In this document: piece by piece, positions 42,209-52,073 of the stretch
How the letters are laid out: each line of letters opens with the position of its first letter
Position numbering within the stretch: position 1 is the first letter of the stretch
Assembly (NCBI RefSeq): GCF_900114015.1
Contig: NZ_FORN01000002.1
Coordinates: 124,001-188,000, forward strand
Origin: Caulobacter sp. UNC279MFTsu5.1
GTDB lineage: Bacteria > Pseudomonadota > Alphaproteobacteria > Caulobacterales > Caulobacteraceae
DNA length: 64,000 bases
Direction: 5' to 3'
The notes under the pieces: generated by a model
What the model saw: only the letters and a program-made list of their open reading frames with translations
What the model was told of the DNA's origin: nothing
The model's database searches: none
Translations under genes and position numbers: made by a program

Positions 42209-42688
42209 ATGTATCAGAGGATCGTCCTGGCGTTTGACGGAACACTTCAATCTCGGGCGGCGCTTCGGGAAGGGGCCTTGCTGGCCTTGCGCCACCAGGC
42301 GGCGGTATGGCTGCTGTCGGTGGCCGACAACGCCCTGGCGGCGATGGCCGAAGGCGTGCAGCCAGGCGGCGCCCAGCAGGTCGTGCAAGAAAACGAAGCG
42401 ATCATGGCCGAGGGTTTGGCCAGACTTCGAGCCCTCGGTCTCGAAGCCCATGGCCATGCGGCGCGCGGTGATCCGGGGCCAACGATCGGCGCTTTCGCGC
42501 GGGAGATCGGCGCGGACCTGGTGGTGTTGGGCCATCGTCAGCCCAGGTTCGTCGAGCGGTGGTTGGGCCTTGGCTCGGGCGCGTCAGTCATGAACCGGGT
42601 CGATTGCAGCCTGCTGATCGCCCGCCGCATCATCAGCGATGAAGCGTTCGCCGCCGCCGCGGCGAGGGCGCGGCCTGGCGCCGCCTAG
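42209..42688 (+). CDS. Universal stress protein (UspA family)
   Basis: A 159-residue Usp-fold protein: YQRIVLAFDGTLQSRAALRE at the N-terminus and the C-terminal ATP-binding loop region VVLGHRQPRFVERWLGLGSGASVMNR, abbreviated, with the GxGS-type spacing. It probably acts as an ATP-binding stress modulator. It is last in the plus-strand pair and marks the right end of the A-operator region. Confidence 0.85.
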   Translation: MYQRIVLAFDGTLQSRAALREGALLALRHQAAVWLLSVADNALAAMAEGVQPGGAQQVVQENEAIMAEGLARLRALGLEAHGHAARGDPGPTIGAFAREIGADLVVLGHRQPRFVERWLGLGSGASVMNRVDCSLLIARRIISDEAFAAAAARARPGAA

Positions 42689-42771
42689 AAGGCCTCGCCA
42701 TCCGGTGGCGCGGTCGGGGCCGCGACACCGGTCAGCGCGTCTGGCGAAGCCGACAGGGGTGTTGCGCTATA

Positions 42772-42789
42772 ATATAGTAAAAGCTATAT
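42772..42789. promoter_or_regulatory. Operator B1 before the ferredoxin reductase
   Basis: ATATAGTAAAAGCTATAT: perfect arms ATATAG/CTATAT around TAAAAG. A TATAAT hexamer overlaps its left edge, so binding would cover the promoter. Confidence 0.7.
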
Positions 42790-42895
42790 CAACATCGTCC
42801 GCGCAATGGCCGCGGTAGGATTGTGTCGGCGGCTAGCGGGGGCGGAGCGCATAGGCGCTCCAGCCCCGATCCGCTGCGGCAGGGGCGGCGAGACG

Positions 42896-44122
42896 ATGTC
42901 ACAAGGTGCGGTCGTGATCCTGGGCGCTGGCCATGCGGGCGGCTCGGTCGCTGCGTTCCTGCGCCAGTACGGACATCAAGGACCGATCACCCTGGTTGGT
43001 GACGAGCCGATCGCGCCATACCAGAGACCGCCGCTGAGCAAGGCCTGGCTCAAGGGAGAGGCCGACGCCGAGGGGCTGGCCCTCAAGCCTTTGGCGTTTT
43101 ACGCGGCCAATGGCATCGACTTCAGGGGCGGGTCGACGGCCGTGGCCCTGGACCCTAGGGCCCGGGCCGTGAAGCTCTCGGACGGGGCGAGCCTGTCCTA
43201 CGACGCCCTGATCCTGGCGACTGGCGCGCGAGCGATCAGCTTGCCCGTGGAGGGGGGCGATCTCGACGGCGTGCTTTCGCTGCGCACGGCCGCCGACGCC
43301 GAGGCCCTGAAAGCCAGGCTCGGCCCGGGCAAGACCCTCGTCGTGGTCGGCGGCGGCTATATCGGTTTGGAGGTCGCCGCGTCAGGCCGCGCTTTGGGCG
43401 CGGAGGTCGTCGTCATCGAGCGCGAGGATCGCATTCTGGCGCGCGTGGCCTGCAAAACCCTGTCCGACTTCTTCCAGGCCTATCACGTCAAACAGGGCGT
43501 TCGGCTGGAGCTGGAGGCCTCCGTCGTCGGGTTTGGCGGCGACGGCGGCAAGGTCCGCGCGGTGCGGCTGGGCGATGGCCGGGAAATTCCTTGTGACGTC
43601 GTCGTCGTGGGGGTCGGGGCCCGGCCCAACGACGAACTCGCCGCCAAGGCCGGCCTGGAGTGCGCCGATGGGGTCGTCGTCGACCTGGATGCACGCAGCG
43701 TCTCCGACCCCAACGTGTTCGCGATTGGGGACGTCGCGCGACGCCCCTTGCCGATCTATCAGCGCCTCTTTCGGCTGGAGAGCGTTCCAAACGCTCTGGA
43801 GCAGGCCAAGCAGGCCGCCGCCGCGATCGTCGGGCGCCCGCGCCCGCCCGCCGAGTGTCCCTGGCAGTGGTCGGATCAGTATGACCTCAAGCTGCAGATC
43901 GCCGGCTATGCGCTGGACAACGATAACGTCGTGGTGCGCGGAGATCCTCAAGCCGGGCGGTTCGCCGTCTTCTACTTGAAGGGCGATGTGGTTCGGTCCG
44001 TCGCGGCCGTCAATTCGCCGCCGGAGTTCATGATGGGTAAGCAGCTTGTTCTCACCGGCGCTCCCGTCGACAAGATCAAGCTTTCCGACGCGACGGTGTC
44101 GATGAAAGCTGTTTCAGCTTAA
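42896..44122 (+). CDS. Ferredoxin reductase (FAD/NAD(P)-dependent)
   Basis: A 408-residue flavoprotein of the putidaredoxin-reductase type. FAD binding: VVILGAGHAGGSVAAFLRQYG. NAD binding: TLVVVGGGYIGLEVAASGRALG. Second FAD segment: NVFAIGDVARRPLP. It would pass electrons from NADH to a 2Fe-2S ferredoxin; a suitable ferredoxin gene lies 5 kb to the right under a copy of the same operator. No P450 or Rieske oxygenase gene is seen in the window, so the electron acceptor lies elsewhere. The ATG at 42896 follows GGGGCGG. Confidence 0.9.
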   Translation: MSQGAVVILGAGHAGGSVAAFLRQYGHQGPITLVGDEPIAPYQRPPLSKAWLKGEADAEGLALKPLAFYAANGIDFRGGSTAVALDPRARAVKLSDGASLSYDALILATGARAISLPVEGGDLDGVLSLRTAADAEALKARLGPGKTLVVVGGGYIGLEVAASGRALGAEVVVIEREDRILARVACKTLSDFFQAYHVKQGVRLELEASVVGFGGDGGKVRAVRLGDGREIPCDVVVVGVGARPNDELAAKAGLECADGVVVDLDARSVSDPNVFAIGDVARRPLPIYQRLFRLESVPNALEQAKQAAAAIVGRPRPPAECPWQWSDQYDLKLQIAGYALDNDNVVVRGDPQAGRFAVFYLKGDVVRSVAAVNSPPEFMMGKQLVLTGAPVDKIKLSDATVSMKAVSA

Positions 44123-44414
44123 GCCGTCAGGCGGGCCCACGGCCAAGATCACTTCTATCGACGCGACGGCGCCTACATCCGCCCGGGGCGCTTTGTCGCC
44201 AGTCTGGTGGCCAGAAGCCCGGTCGAGGCGTTGAACGAGCAGCGGATCAAGGTCCGGCCGGCGACCTTGCCGATCGGATCGGCAATCACGCGATGTGCCC
44301 GCTCAGCCACCTGCCGGTGATCCTGGAAAGCAGGCGGAGCAAAGCCAGAAGGGCGTCGGCCCGAGGCGCCATCCTTGAGCCGACGTCGCATTTGGAGGCG
44401 GCCTTTCATCAAAG

Positions 44415-44430
44415 ATGACGCATGCGTCAT
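44415..44430. promoter_or_regulatory. 16-bp perfect palindrome
   Basis: ATGACGCATGCGTCAT, perfectly self-complementary, ends 1 bp before operator B2. It is a likely binding site for a second dimeric regulator of the downstream gene. Confidence 0.6.
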
Positions 44431-44431
44431 T

Positions 44432-44449
44432 TTATAGTTGAAGCTATAA
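44432..44449. promoter_or_regulatory. Operator B2 before the PF10118-like gene
   Basis: TTATAG-TTGAAG-CTATAA, perfect arms, 41 bp before the ATG. Confidence 0.65.
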
Positions 44450-44490
44450 TGCCTACGTGACACGGTTCTCCGAAATCGATGGAGATGCCG

Positions 44491-45339
44491 ATGACCGCAC
44501 ACACCGCTCCGGCGGACCTTCACATCACGCCGCGCAACGTCGCCTTCGGGCGGGGCCAGTCTCATCCTCGATGGTGGATGGGCGGCGATCCCGTCGCGAC
44601 GGCCTTCTACAACGCTCTGTCCCTGAGCTTTCCGGCGGGCGAGGGCTACTTCGTCCAAAGCGTGCGGCACTATCTGAACGAGCTGCCCGAGCCGCTGCGC
44701 AGCCAGGTCGCCGACTTCGCCCAGCAGGAGGCCTACCACTCGCGCGAGCACATCGCCTTCAATCGGCAGGTCCATGACGCAGGTTACGAGACCAAGGAGA
44801 TCGAGGCGCTGAACCGCGAGGACGCCCGTCGTGGCCGCGATATGGAGCCCGAAGTGAATCTGGCGGCGACCTCGGCTCTCGAGCACTTTACCGCCATGTT
44901 CGCCCACGCCTTGCTGGCCGACGAGCGCCACTTGGCTGGCGCGCCGGCCGAAGTCCGTCGCCTATGGCAATGGCACGCGGTGGAGGAGATCGAGCACAAG
45001 GGCGTGGCGTTCGACACCTTCATGTACGTCACGCGCGACCTCTCGCCGTCCAAGCGCTGGCTCTTCAGGGTGATGGTGATGTGGCAGGCGACGAACGACT
45101 TTCGGAAGGAACGCACCCGCGACCTTCACCTGCTCCTGCAGCAGGACAACATCGATACGCCCAAGACCTGGCGGAAGTTGGCGCTCTTCCTGTTCTTCAA
45201 ACCCGGCATGCTACGCCAGGTCTTCCTGCCATACCTGGCCTATTACCTTCCCGGCTTCCATCCCTGGGCCCATGACGACCGCAAGCTCGCCCATAAGGTC
45301 GAGCGGTCGCTGAAGCTGGACGAGGTCGCGCTGGCCTGA
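44491..45339 (+). CDS. Predicted metal-dependent hydrolase (PF10118-like)
   Basis: A 282-residue helical protein with ADFAQQEAYHSREHIAFNRQ and WHAVEEIEHKGVAFDTF, in which paired Glu and His residues resemble a di-iron or di-metal four-helix site. This matches the family annotated as predicted metal-dependent hydrolase, whose reaction is not established; an oxidase or oxygenase role is also possible from the EExxH-like motifs. GGAG at 44481-44484 selects the third ATG (44491) of three in-frame candidates. It is controlled by a B operator. Confidence 0.8.
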   Translation: MTAHTAPADLHITPRNVAFGRGQSHPRWWMGGDPVATAFYNALSLSFPAGEGYFVQSVRHYLNELPEPLRSQVADFAQQEAYHSREHIAFNRQVHDAGYETKEIEALNREDARRGRDMEPEVNLAATSALEHFTAMFAHALLADERHLAGAPAEVRRLWQWHAVEEIEHKGVAFDTFMYVTRDLSPSKRWLFRVMVMWQATNDFRKERTRDLHLLLQQDNIDTPKTWRKLALFLFFKPGMLRQVFLPYLAYYLPGFHPWAHDDRKLAHKVERSLKLDEVALA

Positions 45340-45749
45340 TCGCGGCGCGGGCGTTCAGCGGGGAGCCATGAACGGCGGCAGGGCCTCCATGGCTCCCAAG
45401 TCTTCCATAGACATCGCAGCGGCAGGCCGTCCGTTGGACTGGCGGCTGTGCGCGGCCCCGCTCCAAAAGCCCGCCAGCAGCGCCGTCGTCCCCGCAAGGG
45501 AGCTGGACCGTCCGTCGCGAACCGTGGCGCGCGCCTCTCGACGCCCCGCACCTCGTGCGAAACGTCGAGGCGACTAGCGCTCGCCAAACCTGATGGGCCG
45601 ACATCGCGAACCGCTATGTCGGCAAGAACAGCCATGAGTCGCGCAAGCTGAAGCCCTGTGGAGGCTGCGCCACGTACGGCGCGGCCAAGGCGACGTTAGC
45701 GCCGCCAGACGCCGTTCCCATCTCAGGGCAAGTCGGTGGGTTTACCCAT
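45340..45749. other. 410-bp gap without a supported gene
   Basis: Several short frames are open on both strands but have no ribosome binding site or recognisable family. A plus-strand piece near 45590-45720 (NRYVGKNSHESRKLKPCGGC) could be a gene relic. Confidence 0.35.
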
Positions 45750-46859
<1,110 letters not shown>

Positions 46860-46936
46860 AGCGGCGGCTCCAAGTTCAGCTACGCTGTCCTACGCCGCCG
46901 GTCCCCGAGCGATAATCCCAGACATTTCAAAAGATC

Positions 46937-46955
46937 ATTGCACGATTGGGACAAT
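46937..46955. promoter_or_regulatory. LysR-type box in the frmA/LysR gap
   Basis: ATTG-N11-CAAT, a perfect T-N11-A inverted repeat, 17 bp before the LysR start. Likely the recognition site for the divergent LysR protein. Confidence 0.5.
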
Positions 46956-46972
46956 TGCCGCACCACGGTCGG

Positions 46973-47863
46973 ATGAGCCGGTGGGACGGAATCGACGAGT
47001 TCGTGGCGGTGGCCGAAGCCGAGAGCTTCTCCAAGGCGGCGGCATGTTTGAAGCTCTCGACCTCGGGGGTCAGTCGAGCCGTCGCCGCGCTCGAGGATCG
47101 CCTGCAGACCCGTCTCCTGTTCCGCACGACGCGAAAGGTCAGCCTGACCGAAGCTGGGCGTCTATTCCTGGTGCGCTGCCGGAACGTCATTCACGAGCGG
47201 GATGAGGCGATCCGGCTCGTCGGCGAGGTCGACGGCGAGCTCAAGGGCGAGCTGCGGATGACCTGCTCGGAGGCCTACGGCGAGCGCTATATCGTTCCGG
47301 CGCTGAGCGCCTTCGCCCTGGCTCACCCGTGCCTGACGGTGCGGCTGGAACTAGACGACGCTGTGCGCGATCTGGTGGCCGACGGTTTCGACCTGGCCAT
47401 CCGCTTTGGCCGGTTGACCGACAGCCGGCTCGTGGCGCGACGGCTGGCCTCGCGGACGCGCCGGTTATGCGCGGCGCCGGGCTATCTGGCCGCAGCCGGC
47501 GCGCCGAGCGACCTGGGGGCCATTGCGGAGCACGCCTGTGTCATCGGCGTCGCTGACACCTGGCGCTTTAGGGATGGCGGTCAGGACGTCGTCGTGCGGC
47601 CCCAGGGGCGGTGGTGGTGCAACAGCGGTCAGGCGGTGCTCGACGCGACGATCGCCGGCCTTGGCCTTTGCCAGCTCCCAAATTTCTATGTCGACGGCCC
47701 GATCGCCGCGGGGCGTCTTGTGCCGTTGCTGGATGAGCATCGACCCGCCGACGAAGGCGTTTGGGCGGTCTATCCTCACCTGCGGCACCTGCCAACGAAG
47801 GTGCGGCTCCTCGTCGAGCACCTGGAGGTGGCGCTGCCCGCGACCGGGGACGCGACGTTTTGA
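46973..47863 (+). CDS. LysR-family regulator
   Basis: A 296-residue regulator of the CrgA/AaeR-like subgroup: FVAVAEAESFSKAAACLKLS and TSGVSRAVAALEDRLQTRLL form the helix-turn-helix, followed by FRTTRKVSLTEAG. The effector domain includes DLAIRFGRLTDSRLVARRLA and a WWCNSGQAVLDATIAGLGL segment. It is divergent from frmA and probably controls it through the ATTG-N11-CAAT box. The ribosome binding site is weak. Confidence 0.9.
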   Translation: MSRWDGIDEFVAVAEAESFSKAAACLKLSTSGVSRAVAALEDRLQTRLLFRTTRKVSLTEAGRLFLVRCRNVIHERDEAIRLVGEVDGELKGELRMTCSEAYGERYIVPALSAFALAHPCLTVRLELDDAVRDLVADGFDLAIRFGRLTDSRLVARRLASRTRRLCAAPGYLAAAGAPSDLGAIAEHACVIGVADTWRFRDGGQDVVVRPQGRWWCNSGQAVLDATIAGLGLCQLPNFYVDGPIAAGRLVPLLDEHRPADEGVWAVYPHLRHLPTKVRLLVEHLEVALPATGDATF

Positions 47864-48307
47864 CGGCCCGCGATCGGCGGTTCCCTCGGGCCTAGGCGCT
47901 TGAATGGCTCATGCCGGCGACCTGTGCTGGTAGCCGAGGACGAGCCTGCAGCCCGCCCGGCTTCAAGACAGCCGCCTTGGCGCTCAGGGGCGCCAAGGAC
48001 CCGATGTCTGTGGTGTTGCTGTAAGACACGGGCCGCGTCGATCCCTCTGTCGATACCGATCGCGGACAGCGCAGGTCCGCCTTCAACGCTGGCGATCTCC
48101 ATAACTGCTGTTCTGTTGAGTCGGGTGACCGTCTTTGAAGGCTAACCCAACCGGCGAGCAGCCGGGCCATCCGTTCGCCGGCCCTGAAAAAGGTCTGCGC
48201 ATGGCAAGCGCGCTGGAGTCTAAATCCGGCGCGCCCACCATGACCGGATCTGGCGCGGACCGGCCTCAACCGACCTCCGCAAGATCGACGTGCGCGACAG
48301 AACCTGC
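47864..48307. other. 444-bp gap without a supported gene
   Basis: On the minus strand MEIASVEGGPALSAIGIDRG (from 48102) runs into SNTTDIGSLAPLSAKAAVLK in another frame, which may be a frameshifted small gene relic; I do not recognise it. Nothing else stands out. Confidence 0.35.
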
Positions 48308-48778
48308 CTAGACGGACGGCGTCGCGTCAAAGTAGCGGCGCAGATCCGCCAGGGCTCTTGCTCCGGGCGGGAACTCGATGAGTTCCATCGGGTATCCATC
48401 TGGATCATAGACGTAGAAGAATTTGACGCCCTGGACCTCCTTGACCGCGCTCTCGACCGACACGCCTGCGGCCCTGAGCCGGCCATGAGCGCCGATCGCA
48501 TCCTCGACGGTGAAGGCCACGCACGGGGCGCCCGCTGGCGGCTTCACCTGGGTTGGTCCGTTTGCAGCCGGCGGCGGCTGGATCTGAGCCAGTTCGATGG
48601 CGAAGCCGGCGACCACGCCCTTGATGCTCGGCGGCGTTGCTGTCTGGCGCTCGTCATAAAAGATCTCAAGCCCAAGTACGCTTGTGTAGAACTGCAACGA
48701 ACGCTCGAGGTCGGCGACTTCCAGCGCAATGTGTGACGGGCCAAGAACAGACGCCAAGGGCGAAGACGATGCTGGCAT
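48308..48778 (-). CDS. Glyoxalase/VOC-superfamily protein
   Basis: A 156-residue vicinal-oxygen-chelate protein: GPSHIALEVADLERSLQFYT at the N-terminus with the metal His, and YVYDPDGYPMELIEFP at the C-terminus with the metal Glu. It could be a ring-cleavage dioxygenase, isomerase or lyase. It is the third gene of the RidA-ferredoxin-VOC operon. Confidence 0.85.
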   Translation of the reverse strand: MPASSSPLASVLGPSHIALEVADLERSLQFYTSVLGLEIFYDERQTATPPSIKGVVAGFAIELAQIQPPPAANGPTQVKPPAGAPCVAFTVEDAIGAHGRLRAAGVSVESAVKEVQGVKFFYVYDPDGYPMELIEFPPGARALADLRRYFDATPSV

Positions 48779-48798
48779 AGAGGCTCTCCGTGAGCAGG

Positions 48799-49119
48799 TT
48801 AGTGTTGATGGGCCGGCACGCGCACCACCAGGCCCTCATGGCGCTCATCGAGGGTGATCTGGCAGGCTAGGCGGCTGGAGGGCTGCGGATCGTTCGTGAA
48901 CGACAGCATCTCGGCTTCCATGGCGCCGGGGAGGGACAAGGCCGTCTGCCAGGGCGATTGCACAAGGACGTGACAGGTGCCGCAGGCGCAGGCCCCGCCG
49001 CAGTCGGCGTCGATGCCCGGCACGTTGTTCTGCACGGCGGCCTCCATCAGGGATTGCCCTAGGCGGGCGTCGACCACCGAGGTCGCGCCGTCGTGCTGAA
49101 TGAACGTGATCTTGGGCAT
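48799..49119 (-). CDS. 2Fe-2S ferredoxin (adrenodoxin/putidaredoxin type)
   Basis: A 106-residue ferredoxin with the cluster-binding cysteines in ADCGGACACGTCHVLV (Cys-x5-Cys-x2-Cys) and a fourth Cys in RLACQITLDE. This type carries electrons from a ferredoxin reductase to a cytochrome P450. The reductase at 42.9 kb is probably its partner; the oxygenase gene is missing from the window. It is the middle gene of a B-controlled operon. Confidence 0.93.
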   Translation of the reverse strand: MPKITFIQHDGATSVVDARLGQSLMEAAVQNNVPGIDADCGGACACGTCHVLVQSPWQTALSLPGAMEAEMLSFTNDPQPSSRLACQITLDERHEGLVVRVPAHQH

Positions 49120-49196
49120 GGTGCTCGTCGCCGACGATCGGCGACCTCCTTCTCGGACCGGGTTGGAGGGGCGCTGGGGAACGGTTCAGCGCGCTG

Positions 49197-49691
49197 TCAA
49201 TCTTCGACCGCGACGATCATCTCGATCTCGACCGTGATCTGATAGGGCAGGGACCCCATGCCGACCGCCGATCGGGCATGGGCGCCGACCTCGGCGCCGA
49301 ACACCTCGACGAGCAGGTCCGAGCAGCCGTTGATCACGGCCGGATGGGCGATGAAGTCGGGCGCGGCGTTGACCATGCCCAGCACCTTGACGACCTTGCT
49401 GACCTTGGAGAGGCCGACGGCCTCCTCGATCACCGCCAGCAGGTTGAGCGTCGTCAGCCTCGCGTGCTGATAGGCGTCCTCGAGCGAAACCTCCGCGCCC
49501 ACCTTGCCCGTATAAACGCCGCCGGCATGCACCGGGCCCTGGCCGGAGAGATAGAGCAGGCGTCCATCTCGGACGGCGGCGGCGAAGTTGCCGACCGCGG
49601 CCGGAGGCTTGGGCAGCTGCAATCCCAGCGCGGCTAGGCGCGCTTTCGGATCTGGGCGAGGGGACAGTTCGTCGGCGCTAGGCTGGGTCAT
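49197..49691 (-). CDS. RidA/YjgF-family protein
   Basis: A 164-residue RidA-like protein: LYLSGQGPVHAGGVYTGKVG, NLLAVIEEAVGLSKVSKVVKV in the middle and ARSAVGMGSLPYQITVEIEM at the end. The family deaminates reactive enamines and imines or hydrolyses related small molecules in catabolic pathways. The Arg that binds substrate carboxylate is kept (HARSAVG). It is first in its operon; operator B3 lies about 108 bp upstream. Confidence 0.88.
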   Translation of the reverse strand: MTQPSADELSPRPDPKARLAALGLQLPKPPAAVGNFAAAVRDGRLLYLSGQGPVHAGGVYTGKVGAEVSLEDAYQHARLTTLNLLAVIEEAVGLSKVSKVVKVLGMVNAAPDFIAHPAVINGCSDLLVEVFGAEVGAHARSAVGMGSLPYQITVEIEMIVAVED

Positions 49692-49798
49692 GATCGCTTG
49701 CTCAAAGAGGCGTTTTAGCCGCGAGCCTCGGTGAGCGAACAATCGCGCCGTTCGACCAGGCCCGGAACCTGCCCAGGCCTAATACGTCGTCGATCAAA

Positions 49799-49816
49799 TT
49801 ATAGCAATAACTATAT
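49799..49816. promoter_or_regulatory. Operator B3 before the RidA operon
   Basis: TTATAG-CAATAA-CTATAT, between the TetR stop and the RidA start. Confidence 0.65.
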
Positions 49817-49819
49817 GAC

Positions 49820-50554
49820 CTAGGCCTGGGCTGGTGGCTTGGCGCGATGACCGTCGTCGAGCGAACGCGTGAGCAGGCGGGCCGCTTCGCGCAAGAGGAT
49901 CGCCCGAGGAATGCGATCCTCCTCAAGCGCCAATTCGTCGACCGCCCAGCCAAATTCAGACCGGATTCGCAGGCGGCACCAGAGGGTTGTCGGGTCGACG
50001 GCGGGGAAGAGGCGGCGGTAGAACTCGAACATCTGGTCGGCGCTCTGACGCTGCGATTCCAGGCGAACGTGCGCCAAGTTGGGCAGCGCCCTTAGCGCGC
50101 GCATCGTCCAAAACGCCCCCGGTTCGCTCTCGAGAATCTGCGTGGCGATTCCGAACCATTCTTCCAGCGCGTCAACCGCTTGCTCGGGATTGGCCCAGGC
50201 CCCGCCCTTGAACAGCCAGGCGGCATAGGCGTCGTTTTGACGTTTGAGCAGCCGGCGCGCGAGCACCTCAAGGATGTCGTACTTGTCGTCGAAGTAGTGA
50301 TAGAAGGCGGGCGGCGAGAGGTTGGCGCGCGCGCAGATCGCGTTGGTCGTCAGACGCTCAAAGCCGATTTCCCCCAGAAGTTCGCCGGTCGTGGCGATCA
50401 GCCGCTCATAGGTCTGCAACGGCTTTCCGCCCGTCGGCGGTTCCTTGGGCCTGGCGCGCTCGGCCGGCGAAGCATCCGCTACGGGAGCAGACTTCTTCCG
50501 CGGCGTCTTGGAGGCCCGTGGGCGGGCGACGCTTTCGGATTTGGTGAGGGTCAC
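49820..50554 (-). CDS. TetR-family regulator, candidate reader of the B operators
   Basis: A 244-residue regulator with a basic, Pro-rich N-terminal extension (1-46), a helix-turn-helix (IGFERLTTNAICARANLSPP, then AFYHYFDDKYDILEVLA) and a helical ligand domain that includes WTMRALRALPNLAHVRL. It is the only regulator gene lying inside the block marked by B palindromes and is flanked by B3 and B4. Control of the block by this protein is inferred from position and from the palindromic, promoter-overlapping sites. Confidence 0.87.
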   Translation of the reverse strand: MTLTKSESVARPRASKTPRKKSAPVADASPAERARPKEPPTGGKPLQTYERLIATTGELLGEIGFERLTTNAICARANLSPPAFYHYFDDKYDILEVLARRLLKRQNDAYAAWLFKGGAWANPEQAVDALEEWFGIATQILESEPGAFWTMRALRALPNLAHVRLESQRQSADQMFEFYRRLFPAVDPTTLWCRLRIRSEFGWAVDELALEEDRIPRAILLREAARLLTRSLDDGHRAKPPAQA

Positions 50555-50744
50555 AGCGCTCGCGGGAGTTGGGGGAAGATGGATGGTGATGACGCAGGTA
50601 GAGCGCCTCGAAACCAGACTAGTCGCCTCTCAGACCCCATTCAAGCGCGCGCCGGTCACGAGACGGGCGTTGCGGGCAGGGATCGCCCGTCAAATAGGCG
50701 CCGCAGTCTGCGCTTCGCGGCAGGATGCGTTGACAGCTTCTCAG

Positions 50745-50762
50745 ATATAGCAAAAGCTACAT
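50745..50762. promoter_or_regulatory. Operator B4 before the MFS/DMFase-like operon
   Basis: ATATAG-CAAAAG-CTACAT, one mismatch in the right arm. It lies 53 bp before the MFS start. Confidence 0.6.
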
Positions 50763-50814
50763 TCATAGGATCGAGCTTGCCATGATGCGGCTCGACGACC
50801 TGGGAGGTTTGAGC

Positions 50815-52041
50815 ATGGGTGTGCGGCTGCTGGATCGTTCCCAGGAGGCGGTCGACGACGACCATTGGATCGGCCGCGCGCCGAGCGCCTCGCAAATCGT
50901 CGCCTATCTCGGTGTGGGCACCGTGGCGCTGATGTTCGCGGGCGTTCAGCCCATTCTTTTGGACGCGCTCGTGGCCGAGCGGCGTCTTACCGCTGGCATG
51001 GTGGGCTGGTCCTTCACCGTCGAATTCTTGACCCTTGGTCTTGGCGTTGCGCTGGCTGGCGCGATCTTCAAGCCCGACAAGTTGGCGCTTCACGGGCTTT
51101 TGGCCGGTCTGGCGCTGGCGGTGTTGAACCTGGCCATGTTCCGCGCCTCGGGCTTGGCGGTTCTGGCCGATCGCGCCGCCGCCGGCCTCGTCGAGGGCGT
51201 GCTTGTCTGGCTGACGATGCTGATGATCACCCGGTCGGCGACGCCAGCGCGCTGGGCCGGAATCTTTCTCGTCACCCAGGGCATTCTTCAGGTTGGCTTC
51301 GCGGCGATCTTGCCGGTGACCCTGATGAACCGGTTCGGGGCCAATGGCGGGTTCGCCGCCGCCGCCGCCCTGGCGTTGGCGGGCGCCTTGGCGGCCCTGG
51401 CCTTGCCTCGTGCGGCCGCGCCCTTGCCAACTGACCCGGAGCTTGGCGAGGCCGGTCCTCAGCGCCTGACCGCCCGAGCCATGGCAAGTCTGGCGGCGGT
51501 GTTTTTGACCTACGCCTTTTTCATCGGCTTCTTCACCTATCTGCCGCAATTGGCCGGCCAGGCCAAAATGGCGCCGGGCCAGATCGGCGCCACGGTGTCG
51601 CTGAGCCTGGCGGTTTCGATACTCGGCTCGGGCGTCGCCGCGCTCGTGGCCAGGCGCCTGTCCTATTATTCGGCCTGCCTGGCCAGCGTGGCGGTGTTCG
51701 CCACGGTTCTCGTGCTGCTCTGGCGACTGCCCACGACGCCCGTGTTCATGGTGCTGGCCAGTTTGCACGGCTTCTTCTGGGGCTTCTTCATGCCCTTCCA
51801 GATGCCCCTCGTCATCGAATCCGACCCGACGCGACGGGCGGCGGCCCTCGTGCCGACGGTGCAAGCCTTGGGCGCGGCGGCGGGGCCGGTGCTTTGCTCG
51901 TTCCTGGTAAGCGACGCCGAAGCGCGCGGCGGTCTCCTGGTCGCGGGCGCCTGTTTGGCCATCGCCTTGCTCGTCGTCACCGTGCTGCACGTCCAGCGCC
52001 TGGCGCCGTCGCGCGCGACCGCGATCGATTTCACCCCTTAA
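50815..52041 (+). CDS. MFS transporter
   Basis: A 408-residue protein with about 12 transmembrane helices, starting with a short polar leader (MGVRLLDRSQEAVDDD). It lacks the classic loop motif of sugar porters and resembles small hydrophobic-substrate or efflux-type MFS proteins. GGGAGG at 50802-50807 selects the ATG at 50815 over 50782. It is followed 32 bp later by the dimethylformamidase-like gene, so it likely moves that enzyme's substrate or product. Confidence 0.85.
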   Translation: MGVRLLDRSQEAVDDDHWIGRAPSASQIVAYLGVGTVALMFAGVQPILLDALVAERRLTAGMVGWSFTVEFLTLGLGVALAGAIFKPDKLALHGLLAGLALAVLNLAMFRASGLAVLADRAAAGLVEGVLVWLTMLMITRSATPARWAGIFLVTQGILQVGFAAILPVTLMNRFGANGGFAAAAALALAGALAALALPRAAAPLPTDPELGEAGPQRLTARAMASLAAVFLTYAFFIGFFTYLPQLAGQAKMAPGQIGATVSLSLAVSILGSGVAALVARRLSYYSACLASVAVFATVLVLLWRLPTTPVFMVLASLHGFFWGFFMPFQMPLVIESDPTRRAAALVPTVQALGAAAGPVLCSFLVSDAEARGGLLVAGACLAIALLVVTVLHVQRLAPSRATAIDFTP

Positions 52042-52073
52042 GTCCCGCCGGCCTGCTTGACCCAAGGTCCGTC

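Larger units (their letters stand above)
44123..44490. other. Noncoding gap with two palindromes
   Basis: No gene is supported. A plus-strand open stretch (HFYRRDGAYIRPGRFVASLV, near 44150-44210) has no start and no family I recognise. The right end holds the 16-bp palindrome and operator B2. Confidence 0.4.

Noticed and set aside
45368..45577. 69-codon Arg/Ala/Pro-rich frame
   Set aside because: No family or start signal; several overlapping frames are equally open here.
50656..52065. Gln/Arg-rich frame antisense to the MFS transporter
   Set aside because: Low-complexity composition produced by complementing a GC-rich membrane protein gene.
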